A stretch of DNA of 64,000 bases, taken from positions 189,521-253,520 of the forward strand of contig JADJVG010000033.1 of the NCBI GenBank assembly GCA_016716675.1, in the 5' to 3' direction. Within the stretch, counting starts at the first letter, position 1; each line of letters starts with the position of its first letter. A program made the translations under genes and the position numbers. Below, one piece after another: positions 36,552 to 47,448 of the stretch. Under the pieces are notes generated by a model. That model made no database searches, was not told the DNA's origin, and worked only from the letters and a program-made list of their open reading frames with translations. The DNA comes from Hyphomicrobium sp. Lineage in GTDB: Bacteria > Pseudomonadota > Alphaproteobacteria > Rhizobiales > Hyphomicrobiaceae.

Positions 36552-37400
36552 ATGATCGGCGTCTTTGATTCTGGCCTTGGCGGCCTCACCGTGCTGCGCG
36601 AACTGACCGCGCGCTTCCGCCATGCCGATTTCGTCTACCTCGCCGACCACGCGCACGTGCCTTATGGCAACCGTCCGTCCGAACAGATCGTCGCACTGAC
36701 GCGGGCGGCGACCGAAGATCTGTTCGAACGCGGCGCCAAGCTGGTCCTGCTCGGCTGCAATACGGCGACCGCGGTGTCTCTGCGCCGCCTGCAGCGCGAG
36801 TGGCTGCCGAAAAGCCGGTGGGCCGATGGCGCACACAACGTGCTGGGCATCGTCGCCCCGACCGTCGAAGCGGCCACGCAAACCCCCTGGGCGGTCACCT
36901 CGCCGCAGTATCCGCAGAAATACAATACCGACACCGTCGCCGTCTTCGGCACGACCCGCACCGTCACCTCCGGCGTTTATCCCGAAGAGATTCGCAAACG
37001 CTGCCCGAAGGTGACGGTGGTGCAGCAGATCTGCTCCGAACTTGCCGGCGCCATCGAGGCGAGCCGGCCCGAGGCCGAACTCGAAGCGCTGGTCCGCGAG
37101 GGCGTTGCCGGTGTCATGTCACAAACGGCCAACATGCCGCCGCACCGCGCCATCCTCGGCTGCACCCACTTCCCCCTGGTCGAGCACCTGTTCCGCCGCC
37201 ATCTGCCTCCCTTCACGCGCATTCTTTCGCAGCCCGAGGTGGTGGCCGACAGCTTCGAAGATTATCTGACCCGGCGGCCGCAGTATCTGGCCGGCAACGA
37301 GGGCGGGCGCTTGAGCCTGCTCACGACCGGCGATGCTGACGAAGTGAGCGCGCTTGCCGGGGTGTTCTGGCCGGGCGTGAAGTCCTTCACAGAGGCTTGA
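36552..37400 (+). CDS. murI: Glutamate racemase
   Basis: MurI makes D-glutamate for peptidoglycan. The 282-residue protein has IGVFDSGLGGLTVLRELTAR at the N-terminus and both catalytic cysteines in context, LLGCNTATAVS and ILGCTHFPLVEHL. The substrate loop YLADHAHVPYGNRP is also present. ATG 36552 begins the conserved core directly. It lies 68 bases after fabI on the same strand. Confidence 0.96.
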   Translation: MIGVFDSGLGGLTVLRELTARFRHADFVYLADHAHVPYGNRPSEQIVALTRAATEDLFERGAKLVLLGCNTATAVSLRRLQREWLPKSRWADGAHNVLGIVAPTVEAATQTPWAVTSPQYPQKYNTDTVAVFGTTRTVTSGVYPEEIRKRCPKVTVVQQICSELAGAIEASRPEAELEALVREGVAGVMSQTANMPPHRAILGCTHFPLVEHLFRRHLPPFTRILSQPEVVADSFEDYLTRRPQYLAGNEGGRLSLLTTGDADEVSALAGVFWPGVKSFTEA

Positions 37401-37536
37401 AACGCCTCGTGTCTGACCGCCGCCAGCCACAACCGGGAGGGGCTTTCCTGCCCCATTTGCCTGGGCTAGGATTTCCCCGCCAACGCGGCTTTCGGCAAGC
37501 GCGGGCACGTATCCCTGTCAACAGGAGTAGTAACTC

Positions 37537-37815
37537 ATGAGTTCGAAATTGACGTTCTCGGCCGCTGTCGTCGCCGCCGGCCTTCTGGCCGCCACGCTGC
37601 CGGGTTCCGCCGCCAGCCTGACCGGCAATTTGAATGGCCTCAAAGATGCCGCCACCGCGCAGTCGCTCATCGAGCAGACTCACGGCTGGCATCGCAGCTG
37701 CCGGCGCGGCCTCAATGGCTGGCACAAGCACGTGCCGGGCGTCGGCCGCATCCAGTGCGGCAATCACCGCTGCTGGCGCAACAAGTGGGGCGTGCGCCGC
37801 TGCGTCTGGTATTGA
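37537..37815 (+). CDS. Small secreted Trp/His/Cys-rich protein
   Basis: The 92-residue product has a clear signal peptide (core about 8-22, ending GSAAS) and a short mature part. The mature part is rich in aromatic and basic residues and carries four cysteines: THGWHRSCRRGLNGWHKHVP and IQCGNHRCWRNKWGVRRCVW. ACAGGAG lies about ten bases before the ATG, and a strong terminator follows, so it is a genuine short transcript. I do not recognise a named family; similar small periplasmic basic proteins are common in Hyphomicrobiales. Confidence 0.75.
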   Translation: MSSKLTFSAAVVAAGLLAATLPGSAASLTGNLNGLKDAATAQSLIEQTHGWHRSCRRGLNGWHKHVPGVGRIQCGNHRCWRNKWGVRRCVWY

Positions 37816-37848
37816 GCGAACAGTCATACGCGATCTTAAAATAACAAA

Positions 37849-37882
37849 GGCCGCCGGGGATAAATCCGGCGGCCTCTTTTTT
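37849..37882 (+). terminator. Terminator after the small secreted protein gene
   Basis: A 9-bp perfect stem (GGCCGCCGG / CCGGCGGCC), eight-base loop and TCTTTTTT. It ends just where the palindromic repeats at 37881-38000 begin. Confidence 0.9.
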
Positions 37883-38000
37883 GGCGCTTCCGACGCATTC
37901 TGGTTGGCGCTTCCGACTCTCCTTCGTCGAGCCGGCCGGAAGCGCTTGGTGTGTTGGCGCTTCCGACTCTCCTTCGTCGAGCCGGCCGGAAGCGCTATCT
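37881..38000. repeat. GC-rich palindromic repeats, family B
   Basis: Three starts of TTGGCGCTTCCGAC occur at 37881, 37904 and 37954; the last two are complete 42-44 base units with GCGCTTCCG at one end and CGGAAGCGC at the other, and are nearly identical. The interior stretch CGACTCTCCTTCGTCGAGCC is repeated exactly here and again inside trmB near 60660; the 88-bp array at 41053-41576 uses the same outer arms. They fill the whole gap between the convergent small secreted gene and pnp. Confidence 0.85.
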
Positions 38001-38005
38001 AAATA

Positions 38006-40222
<2,217 letters not shown>

Positions 40223-40406
40223 GTGATCGGTCTTTCGTTTTCGCTTTTTCTCTTTTCATACGGACGGTCCTGGCGCCGTGATCGATCAACGATCGAAACA
40301 CAAACGCCTCATGCGCCAAGGCTCTAATGAGCATCGGCGCACGGGATGATCTCAATGATCTGCAGATCCGGCGGCCATGAAGCCTGCCTTTCGCTTGCAG
40401 CGGCGC

Positions 40407-40688
40407 TTAGCGGCGGATGCCGTGCTTTTCGATGATCTTCTGATAGCGCGCGTTGTCCTTGCTCTTTACGTAGTCGAGCAACTGACGGCGCTGCGACACC
40501 ATCTTCAACAGGCCGCGACGGGAGTGGTTGTCTTTCTTGTGCAGCTTGAAATGCTCGGTGAGCTCATTGATGCGGTGGGTCAAAACCGCGATCTGGACTT
40601 CCGGCGAGCCGGTATCGTTGGCCTTGGTGGCGCTGTCCTTGATGACAGCCGACTTCGCCGCACGGCGGTGCGGTGCTACTTCCGACAT
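40407..40688 (-). CDS. rpsO: Ribosomal protein S15 (uS15)
   Basis: S15 binds 16S rRNA early in small-subunit assembly. The 93-residue protein shows TGSPEVQIAVLTHRINELTE, HKKDNHSRRGLLKMVSQRRQ and the ending YQKIIEKHGIRR. Its N-terminus is a few residues longer than usual (SEVAPHRRAAKSAVI). Translation starts at ATG 40688 behind AAAGGAGC. It normally follows truB in this order, but here about 11 kb of other DNA lies upstream. Confidence 0.97.
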   Translation of the reverse strand: MSEVAPHRRAAKSAVIKDSATKANDTGSPEVQIAVLTHRINELTEHFKLHKKDNHSRRGLLKMVSQRRQLLDYVKSKDNARYQKIIEKHGIRR

Positions 40689-41052
40689 CGTGTGCTCCTT
40701 TCGAATTGGAGTTTGAGATCAAGCGGCCAATAGCCGGGATGTCGTCCAGCCAGGTCGCACGTGAGGTTCGCCTTGCGCCTCCCCGCGGGGAGCCGGCTGC
40801 AAGGCGCGGCGGCTTTGTTGCGCGTTTCGGCATCAACAAAACATCCGCGCGATCCCGTTGAGCGGGCCCGCGCGGATGGCGCTGTTATACACGAAACCTT
40901 GGCAAACGCGAGTGGCAAGCTTTGCGGACTATTATTGTTATTTTTCAATGTATTGCGTGACGCCGTCGACATTGATCGCGTGGGGCGGTGCCGCGTGCAC
41001 TGCAATCCCCCGCCCCCGTGTAGGGGTGGCCGGGAGGGGGGAGGAAGTGTGG

Positions 41053-41576
41053 GCGAGCCTGCCGGAAGCGCCAGCCACAAACTCAATGCTCCAGCGCAAC
41101 CGGCCGGCTCTCGTTTGAAGGCGCTTCCGACTCGCGTTCCGCGAGCCTGCCGGAAGCGCCAGCCACAAACTCAATGCTCCAGCGCCTCCGGCCGGCTCTC
41201 GTTTGATGGCGCTTCCGACTCGCGTTCGCGAGCCTGCCGGAAAGCGCCAGCCACAAACTCAATGCTCCAGCGCAACCGGCCGGCTCTCGTTTGATGGCGC
41301 TTCCGGACTCGCGTTCCGCGAGCCTGCCGGAAGCGCCAGCCACAAACTCAATGCTCCAGCGCAACCGGCCGGCTCTCGTTTGAAGGCGCTTCCGACTCGC
41401 GTTCCGCGAGCCTGCCGGAAGCGCCAGCCACAAACTCAATGCTCCAGCGCAACCGGCCGGCTCTCGTTTGAAGGCGCTTCCGACTCGCGTTCCGCGAGCC
41501 TGCCGGAAGCGCCAGCCACAAATTCAGTGCTCCAGCGCAACCGGCCGGCTCTGCGGAGCAGAGTCGGTTGCGCAAC
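41053..41576. repeat. Tandem array of 88-bp palindromic units (five complete and one partial)
   Basis: Units begin with GCGAGCCTGCCGGAAGCGCC at 41053, 41141, 41228, 41318, 41406 and 41494 (spacing 88, 87, 90, 88, 88). Each unit carries half of a long hairpin whose arms are GGCGCTTCCG and CGGAAGCGCC, with an inner stem CTCGCG/CGCGAG, then a unique-looking AGCCACAAACTCAATGCTCC and a CCGGCCGG palindrome. The last unit diverges and closes with a GCGCAACCG/CGGTTGCGC hairpin (41536-41573). Units are nearly identical, so the array is recent. It follows rpsO's upstream side and contains no gene. Confidence 0.93.
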
Positions 41577-41584
41577 CAAAAGCG

Positions 41585-41855
41585 TGAGGCGGCGATGACG
41601 GCGGGCCTCAATTTCTAGTCTAAGGGATGCGGCCTCGCCGTCATCGCCCGCGGTAGGAGGAGTGTTTCGCCCGTGAACCCTGTGCGGCATCCGTCTCAGC
41701 ACAGGCTCCAGGGTCCGGCAAGCCCTATAGCGAGCGAGCCGTTTTTCCCTGAAGGCGGAACGACCGGCAACGATCTGATGGCGCCGCTCGCTTCCTACGC
41801 CGCGCCTCGTGATGGAACTCAGCGGGTACCCATAACCCTCAACTGAGGCGCGTGG
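41585..41855. other. Strongly structured non-coding stretch
   Basis: Four hairpins follow one another: GGCGATGACGGCG (41591-41603) with its complement at 41636-41648, extended by GGCC/GGCC; CCTGTGC (41679) with GCACAGG (41699); AGCGAGCG (41729) with CGCTCGCT (41785); CGCGCCTC (41801) with GAGGCGCG (41845). No open frame with a ribosome-binding site fits. It may be a structured RNA or a degenerate mobile element; I recognise no family and the strand is undetermined. Confidence 0.45.
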
Positions 41856-41930
41856 GGCGAGTATCGGCCGGGCCCAAGGGGCGGGGATAAGTTTGAGTGA
41901 AAAAAAGTGGTACCGGACTTTCAATGTTCG

Positions 41931-41971
41931 GGCGCAACCGGCCGGCTCGCGGAACGCGAATGGGTTGCGCC
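41931..41971. repeat. Isolated palindromic repeat related to the 88-bp array
   Basis: GGCGCAACCGGCCGGCTCGC pairs at its ends with GGGTTGCGCC, giving a 9-bp outer stem (GGCGCAACC/GGTTGCGCC). The inside shares GCAACCGGCCGGCTC with the array units, so it is a separate member of the same family. Confidence 0.75.
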
Positions 41972-42015
41972 AAACAAATGCGCGGGGCGGGGATAGGCTT
42001 TTTGACGTTCAACTT

Positions 42016-42270
42016 TTAGATGGCGTCAGGCAGGTCTTCGACAAGCACTGTACAACCCTGGCCAGCACCTACCTGGCTGCCCGGCTCGCAAGCTGTTTCG
42101 ACGGCCACAGGCTCTAGCAAGGATTGGCTACCGGCCCGGTGACTGTCGTATTCTACGGTGTCCGTCCGGTTTTGGCTGCTCGGCGGTGCAGAAAATACAA
42201 CAGCGGCAATGAAGCCCAGTGCATAGGCCAACATAACGACCCGAAAGGTTTCGCGATACCTTGCAGCCAT
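42016..42270 (-). CDS. Unidentified small membrane-anchored protein
   Basis: An 84-residue frame beginning MAARYRETFRVVMLAYALGF with one N-terminal membrane helix and a polar C-terminal part containing two cysteines (TACEPGSQ, GQGCTV). A purine-rich GGA lies upstream of ATG 42270 but the RBS is weak. It follows another small frame on the same strand by 16 bases. No family recognised. The codon use is less GC-biased than in flanking housekeeping genes. It may be a real accessory gene. Confidence 0.4.
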   Translation of the reverse strand: MAARYRETFRVVMLAYALGFIAAVVFSAPPSSQNRTDTVEYDSHRAGSQSLLEPVAVETACEPGSQVGAGQGCTVLVEDLPDAI

Positions 42271-42286
42271 GATTTGATCCAGCTTT

Positions 42287-42487
42287 CTATGACCGGCGAG
42301 ACACCGACGGCTCAACGCGCGTCTTCACTCCACCTTCCGGCTGGATGGTATCTTCCTGGGTTACTGTATTGGCCTGCACCGACTTCAATTGTACAAAGCC
42401 ACCATACGAATAAGCGGCCGGAAAGATGAGTACGGCGGTTTCGGGGCCTCCAAGCATCGGGCCTAAAAGTATGTCTTCTTTTTTCAT
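42287..42487 (-). CDS. Unidentified 66-residue protein
   Basis: The frame starts at ATG 42487 with GAGGGA five bases upstream, a good ribosome-binding site. It encodes a short protein with a hydrophobic stretch (GGPETAVLIFPAAYSYGGF) and a polar tail. No family recognised. It may form a two-gene unit with the frame that follows at 42270, and is divergent from the kinase gene at 42660. Confidence 0.45.
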   Translation of the reverse strand: MKKEDILLGPMLGGPETAVLIFPAAYSYGGFVQLKSVQANTVTQEDTIQPEGGVKTRVEPSVSRRS

Positions 42488-42659
42488 AGACGTCCCTCGT
42501 GAGCCCCAGCAGCTTTGAAGGTATTCGATTTGACTGAAGTGGAAAATTGGTTCCGGCTACTTAGTGAGTGATGCTTACGTAGTTTTACGTAGACTCAGGA
42601 TGCAACTGTTCGTGCCAAAGATAGTCGTCAGCGCGCCACAAACTTGAATCGCGAACTCG

Positions 42660-44233
42660 ATGATACTGGACCTGAATATCACCCGGCTGGCGGTAATCAG
42701 TTCAGCGTACCTCGCCGCCTACATCAGCCTCGACTACGTCAGCTATGTGAAGCCATACGGCGACTTGGGCGTGACCGCTTGGAACCCTCAATTGGGGTTA
42801 GGCATGGCGCTTAGCTACCTAGGAGGTGCTGGGTATTGGCCGGTCATCCTCGCCTCGCAGGCGCTTTCCGATTATGTTCTGAGAACCGGCCCTTGGGATT
42901 GCCACTCGAAATTTCGACCTCGGCGGTCACTGGCGCTTCGATGATCCTGCCGGCGGTCATTCTGAGGCGCATAGAGGATTTTAACCGGCGGCTCCCGTCC
43001 GTTAGCGATGTGGTCGCTTTCGTGTTGATCGTTGGCAGTGTGACCGCGCTAGCCGCCGTTGGTTACACGTTAGCGCTTTCCGCTGCTGGAGCTTTGGGCC
43101 GGGGAGAATTCGGTCCCGTCTCCTGGAGATTGTTTGTTGGCAACTTCATCGGAATAATCGTCATAGCTCCTGCCGTTTTCATCCTGCAATCCCCACCGAA
43201 TCGGCCGTTTCGATGGCGATGGGTCGTACAGCTACTGGCGATATCAGCCGCTTTGATGATCATTTTCGGCTATCGGGAGGCAACAGCCTTTCAATTGTTC
43301 TACCTGCTATTCTTGCCACTGCTTTGGGTTGCTCTCACGTCTGGCAGCAGCGGAGCGATTTTTGCGCTTGTCGTTATTCAATGCGGACTGGTGATCGGAG
43401 CAGAGTTTCGCTTCGGAGCCGATCCTGGATTGACCGCTCTGCAGGTACTTATGATTGCCCTAACGATCACTGGGTTGCTGGTAGGTGCGGCTTTCACCGA
43501 GCGCGAAACCACGGCTGCGCGTATGAGAGATCAGCAGATCTCTTTAAGCCGGGCGTTGCGATTGAGGGCAGCTGGCGAAATCGCCGCCGGCATCGCCCAC
43601 GAAGTCAACCAGCCTCTGGCTGCCATTCGCGCATACGCCAGTGTTGCTGAAGGACAACTCCAAATGGGCGATACGGAGGCCGCGCTCGGAATTTTGCGCA
43701 AACTCTCACTACAGAGCGCGCGCGCCGCCGAAGTGATAAAAAGCATTCGAGAGCTATTGCACCAAGGGGCGATCAACCCCCACCCTGCTGATCTAACCGT
43801 TATGCTTCAGGAATTCGCGGAATTGGTTGCACCTGAGCTTGCCTCGAACGGAGCGCAGCTGACAATCGAGGTCTCGCCCGGCCTGCCTCCCATTTCCGTC
43901 GATCGAGTGCAAATAATTCAAGCTTTGCACAACCTCGTCAACAATTCCGCTGAGGCTATCGCCAGTACAGGCCGGCGTGGGGCTGTGCAAATTCGAACGG
44001 CGATGCGCGATAACAAGACTGTCAGCATCCTTGTGGCCGACAATGGGCCCGGGTTTCCTGTAGGCTTCAGCCACAAACATCCAACGCCATTTTTCACAAC
44101 CAAGGACGAAGGTACAGGAATCGGTTTGAGCATCGCTCGCACAGTTGCTGAAATGCACGGCGGCCGATTGTTAACCAAATCAGATCTTTCGGGCGCGTCG
44201 GTCGAGATTATCCTGCCTGCCGCGGAGAGCTGA
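42660..44233 (+). CDS. MASE1-type membrane sensor histidine kinase, one frame break
   Basis: The N-terminal part is an integral membrane sensor of the MASE1 type with about eight helices (WNPQLGLGMALSYLGGAGYW, LEISTSAVTGASMILPAVIL). It is followed by a HisKA domain with H box IAHEVNQPLAAIRAYA and a HATPase_c domain with N box LHNLVNNSAEAIAS, G1 VADNGPGF and G2 DEGTGIGLSIARTVAE. The H box is of the FixL/NtrB-like class that phosphorylates FixJ-type regulators. The frame breaks near 42893, between VLRTGP and LGLPLEIST. The stop is immediately followed by the ATG of the FixJ-type regulator, so they form a pair. Base composition is lower in GC than neighbours, suggesting transfer. Confidence 0.87.
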
Positions 44234-44836
44234 ATGAAATCCGTGATCACCATCATTGACGACGACAGCGCGATTATCGACTCAATGGGACTCCTACTCG
44301 CCGCCCGTGACTATGAGATCGACTCCTATACATGTGCGACCGACTTCTTGACGGGCAACCGGCCTTCTAGTTGCATCGTATGTGATGTTCGAATGCCGGG
44401 CATGAGCGGCCTTGAACTACTTCTGGTGTTGAAGAAAAAATCCGATAGTCGGCCTTTTATCCTGCTCACCGGACATGGCGACATCGAGATGGCTGTGAAC
44501 GCCATCAAGCAAGGAGCTTTCGACTTCATCGAAAAGCCCTTCGATCCCATCCGGCTTTTGAGCACGGTATCAAATGCGCTTTCCGCGTCGGCCAAGCTTC
44601 AAGCTGAGGACAGTGAGAAGCGCGTATTTCTGGAGAGATATCAATCGTTGACCGACCGGCAACGGGAAACGATGTGCCTGTTGATCAAAGGACTAGCGAA
44701 TAAGGAAATAGCGGCTCGGCTGAGTATCAGCCCTCGCACGGTTGAAATTCACCGCACTTGGGTAATGAACAAGATGGCCGCTGGAACACTAGCCGAGCTT
44801 GTGCGTATGGGAATCGCACTGAAGCTTGTCGAATAA
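44234..44836 (+). CDS. FixJ/NarL-type response regulator
   Basis: The 200-residue protein has a receiver domain with acidic pair IIDDDS, phospho-acceptor Asp51 in VCDVRMPGMSG, and Lys in FDFIEKPFD, and a C-terminal LuxR-type helix-turn-helix (LTDRQRETMCLLIKGLANKE, SISPRTVEIHRTWVMNKM). It starts directly after the stop of the MASE1 kinase gene, which is its likely partner. Target genes are unknown; the Flp pilin gene just downstream on the opposite strand is a candidate only by proximity. Confidence 0.93.
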   Translation: MKSVITIIDDDSAIIDSMGLLLAARDYEIDSYTCATDFLTGNRPSSCIVCDVRMPGMSGLELLLVLKKKSDSRPFILLTGHGDIEMAVNAIKQGAFDFIEKPFDPIRLLSTVSNALSASAKLQAEDSEKRVFLERYQSLTDRQRETMCLLIKGLANKEIAARLSISPRTVEIHRTWVMNKMAAGTLAELVRMGIALKLVE

Positions 44837-44880
44837 TCGAGAGCAATCGGACTGCAACAGTATTCGGTAGTGCCGGGAGA

Positions 44881-44902
44881 TGGGCTGCCTTGCAGCAGCC
44901 CA
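44881..44902. terminator. Hairpin between convergent regulator and pilin genes
   Basis: TGGGCTGC and GCAGCCCA form an 8-bp stem with a six-base loop. On the plus strand it is followed by TTTGAAT, a weak U-tract. It lies between the regulator stop (44836) and the pilin stop (44927) and may act in both directions. Confidence 0.55.
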
Positions 44903-44926
44903 TTTGAATAGCCCCCGAATCCACTC

Positions 44927-45103
44927 TTAGTTGGTGGCGTTCTTCAGTTCCGTCTGCACCTTAGTGAACGTCGCCTGCAGCTGACCACGCACGTTCTGCA
45001 GAACAACAATGATGCCGACGCCAATGAGTGCGGCAATGAGGCCATACTCGATCGCTGTGGCACCCGAGTCGTCACGAACGAACCCCTTAAGATTTCTCAT
45101 CAT
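44927..45103 (-). CDS. Flp/Fap-type pilin subunit
   Basis: A 58-residue protein with the hallmark of Flp type IVb pilins: a short basic leader (MMRNLKGFVRD), the processing region DDSGATAIEYGLIAALIG with Glu at the conserved position, then a hydrophobic helix GVGIIVVLQNV and a short polar tail. GGAG precedes the second of two adjacent ATG codons, so the start is 45103 or 45100. No tad/cpa secretion genes are in the window, so assembly would need a locus elsewhere. It is the only coding feature of this strand before the IS remnant. Confidence 0.9.
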   Translation of the reverse strand: MMRNLKGFVRDDSGATAIEYGLIAALIGVGIIVVLQNVRGQLQATFTKVQTELKNATN

Positions 45104-45318
45104 CTCCGTCAGGTCTCCCGATCTACAAAATGTCCATGTTTTGGTCCGTGCGAATTAAGCAGTCGGCGGTTATTACGAAGTTGATGACTGCAGCCCGAGA
45201 GGGGGCGTGCGGGAAACGTTGTTACAACCAGACTCCATATAGCTTTGATGCTAATGCGCTTTTCCGGAACGTGCGATGGAATGCGTAAGTATTGCTACGT
45301 AGTGCCGATCGGCGGGCG

Positions 45319-45462
45319 TCACCACTTTCGGGAGGTCACGTCCTTCAGGATCGCGTTGTCCGACATGGCCTCGGCCAGAAGCTTCTTCAGCTTGGCGTTC
45401 TCGTCTTCCAGCGCCCGCAGGATCGCGATGATCTGTTCTTCCGTGAACCTGCTCTTACGCAT
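45319..45462 (-). mobile_element. Remnant of an IS3-family transposase OrfA, internally deleted
   Basis: MRKSRFTEEQIIAILRA matches the start of IS3-family OrfA (helix-turn-helix) and LEDENAKLKKLLAEAMSDNA matches its leucine-zipper end, but about 40 residues that normally lie between (including the second half of the HTH) are missing and the two parts are joined in frame. No OrfB (DDE transposase) follows. It is therefore an inactive remnant. It lies between the pilin gene and the L,D-transpeptidase gene in the accessory segment. Confidence 0.85.
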
Positions 45463-45554
45463 CGTCCGTCTCCTTCTGGAGGCTACGGACTCTACCCAAA
45501 AATGGAGGAGATTGCCGGTCTCAGACCAGCCAGAAGGCGACGCAGCGCCGGCGG

Positions 45555-47418
45555 CTACCACCACCAGCCTTGTTGCACCTTTTTCCTGTTGTAGTCGCGC
45601 CGTGTCCTCACCGCCGCTTGCGATTTCGATCTGGGTTCATCCATGTAACCGAAGTTGAAAAAGCTGGAACCGCCATACGATGGCTTGCTTCTTGCGACCG
45701 GGATATTGACCGTGGGCAGGCGTGTCTTGAAGCCGCCTTGCGGTTGGTTGCTCAAAACCGCAACAAACTCCGTTCGGTAGTTGGTCTCCCGGCTCAGCGG
45801 CTCGTCGGAAATGATGATCCAGCAAAGGCCGAGGAATTATGCGGCCCAGAACATCTTGCGGGATCGAGATCCTGTCGAGCGCGTTGCGGGCATTGTCGCC
45901 GCTGTCGATCGTGACCGCGCTCCAGCGCAGGCCCGAGTCAGTGCTGGCCATTGCGGTAAAGATATGCGTGCCGATCGGCCGGTCGGGATCGCGGACGGCG
46001 ATGGGAACCTCGATGCTGGAATCGAAGACTTCGCCCCCGTCCGGCCACGGCTTGCCGGTGGTGCGGCGCACGTAGAGCTTCTGCTTCGCCCGGCTGACAT
46101 AGATTGCGACGGGCTGGAGCGCGAGTTTGGCTTCGTCCGCAGCTTTGGTCAGGTCGCTCAACTTGCCGGCGGCCGCTTGGGCGGCATCCTTTGCCTTTGC
46201 CGCGGCTTCGAGCTTCAATGACGCTTCCGCTTTTGCGTTATCGAGCCGTGTTGCCGCTTGCGCCGCCTTGGCAGCCGCTTTGAGCTTGCGGTCCTCGGCC
46301 CGCGCCTTGGCCTCAGCCTTCATGGCGGTCGCGAGCGTCCGCTCGGCAGACTTGAATTCCGTGTCAGCCTTCGACTTCACAGATTTCGCACGGATAAGCG
46401 ATGCCTTGGCCCTGAACACATCCCGTTGCGCCTTTTCAGCGGATTTTCTTGATTTAGCCAAAGCCTTTTTGGCCTCCGGCGCATCACTTGTTCTTGCCGC
46501 ATCAACCACCAAGTCTGCGGCGGCCCTGGCGGCATCCTTCGCCTTGGCCGCGGCCTCTATTTTGGCCGCGACATCGCCCTTCGCAGCGTTCAACCGTGTC
46601 TCCGCCTCCGACAACCTTGAAGCAGCCTTGAGCTTGCGGCCCTCGGCCCGCGCCCGGGCCGCATCATTATCTTTCGTCGCGGCCGCGAGCGTTCTCTCGA
46701 AACTCTTCAGCTCACCGTCGGCCTTCGTCTTCAGGGTTTGCGCTTTCGACAGCAAGCTCTTGAATTTTTCAGCTTCACGCTCGGCTGCCTTCAAAGCCTT
46801 TTTTGCGTCATCGACCGATTTGGCGGCATCAACGACGTCACGATTGAGCGACGCGGAACGCGCAGGGGCTTCCGCAACGGTCTTTGCGTCCGGCACCAGC
46901 AACGCCGGATGGGTGAAATCTTCCGGAGTTGCGTCGTCCGGCGAGACGATCACGCGCATGCCGATCCGCGTCTTGTCGAAAAGTTCTTCCGCAAAGTTGA
47001 ACGGCAGGCGCACACACCCGTGGGAGGCGGCATAGCCCGGCAGCGGGCCCCCATGCATTGCAATGCCGTTCCAGGTGAGGCGTTGCATGTGCGGCATATG
47101 GGCGTCGTCATACAAGTTTGAACGATGATCCTCGTTCTTCTGCAGAATGGCGAAGACTCCCGCGGGCGTTTCGCGGCCTTTGACGCCTGTCGACACCGGC
47201 GCGCGCACGGTCCACCCTTCGCTGTCATAGAACGTGATGTTCTGGCGCTTGATCGACACGATCGCCATGACCGGTTCGCCTGCCGCGCGCGGCGCCGTCT
47301 CGTAGGCCGGCTTCGCCTTGTTCGCATGGGCCAGGTCAACCAGCGCCGTCAGCGTGGCAATGGCGGCAAGCATGACGATGGCGGGTGATCTGGATCGAAA
47401 AAGGATGGGTCGCGCCAT
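45555..47418 (-). CDS. L,D-transpeptidase (YkuD) with long coiled coil and second degenerate domain, one frame break
   Basis: Periplasmic peptidoglycan cross-linking or lipoprotein-attaching enzyme. After a signal peptide (core about 13-28, ending AHANK) comes a YkuD domain with MHGGPLPGYAASHGCVRLP (His122, catalytic Cys135). Residues about 200-430 are an Ala/Lys/Glu-rich coiled coil, then a second YkuD-like unit (AIYVSRAKQKLYVRRTTGKP, RDPDRPIGTHIFTAM) without His/Cys catalytic motif. The frame breaks near 45825; downstream the correct continuation is IIISDEPLSRETNYRTEF, ending in KKVQQGWWW at 45555. ATG 47418 is favoured since it gives the best signal peptide. Confidence 0.85.
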
Positions 47419-47448
47419 CGATGTTTGGTACGCCATACACTGCCCCAA

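Noticed and set aside
41053..41576. Open frames on both strands of the 88-bp array encoding repeated peptides
   Set aside because: The period is not a multiple of three, so each unit is read in a new frame; the frames have no ribosome-binding sites and arise from high GC and repetition.
41053..41576. Array as a CRISPR
   Set aside because: Units are 88 bases, directly abutting and nearly identical over their whole length; there are no unique spacers and no cas genes.
41585..41855. Structured stretch as RNase P RNA or tmRNA
   Set aside because: No GAGGAAAGTCCGG-type core and no tRNA-like end with tag frame could be found on either strand.
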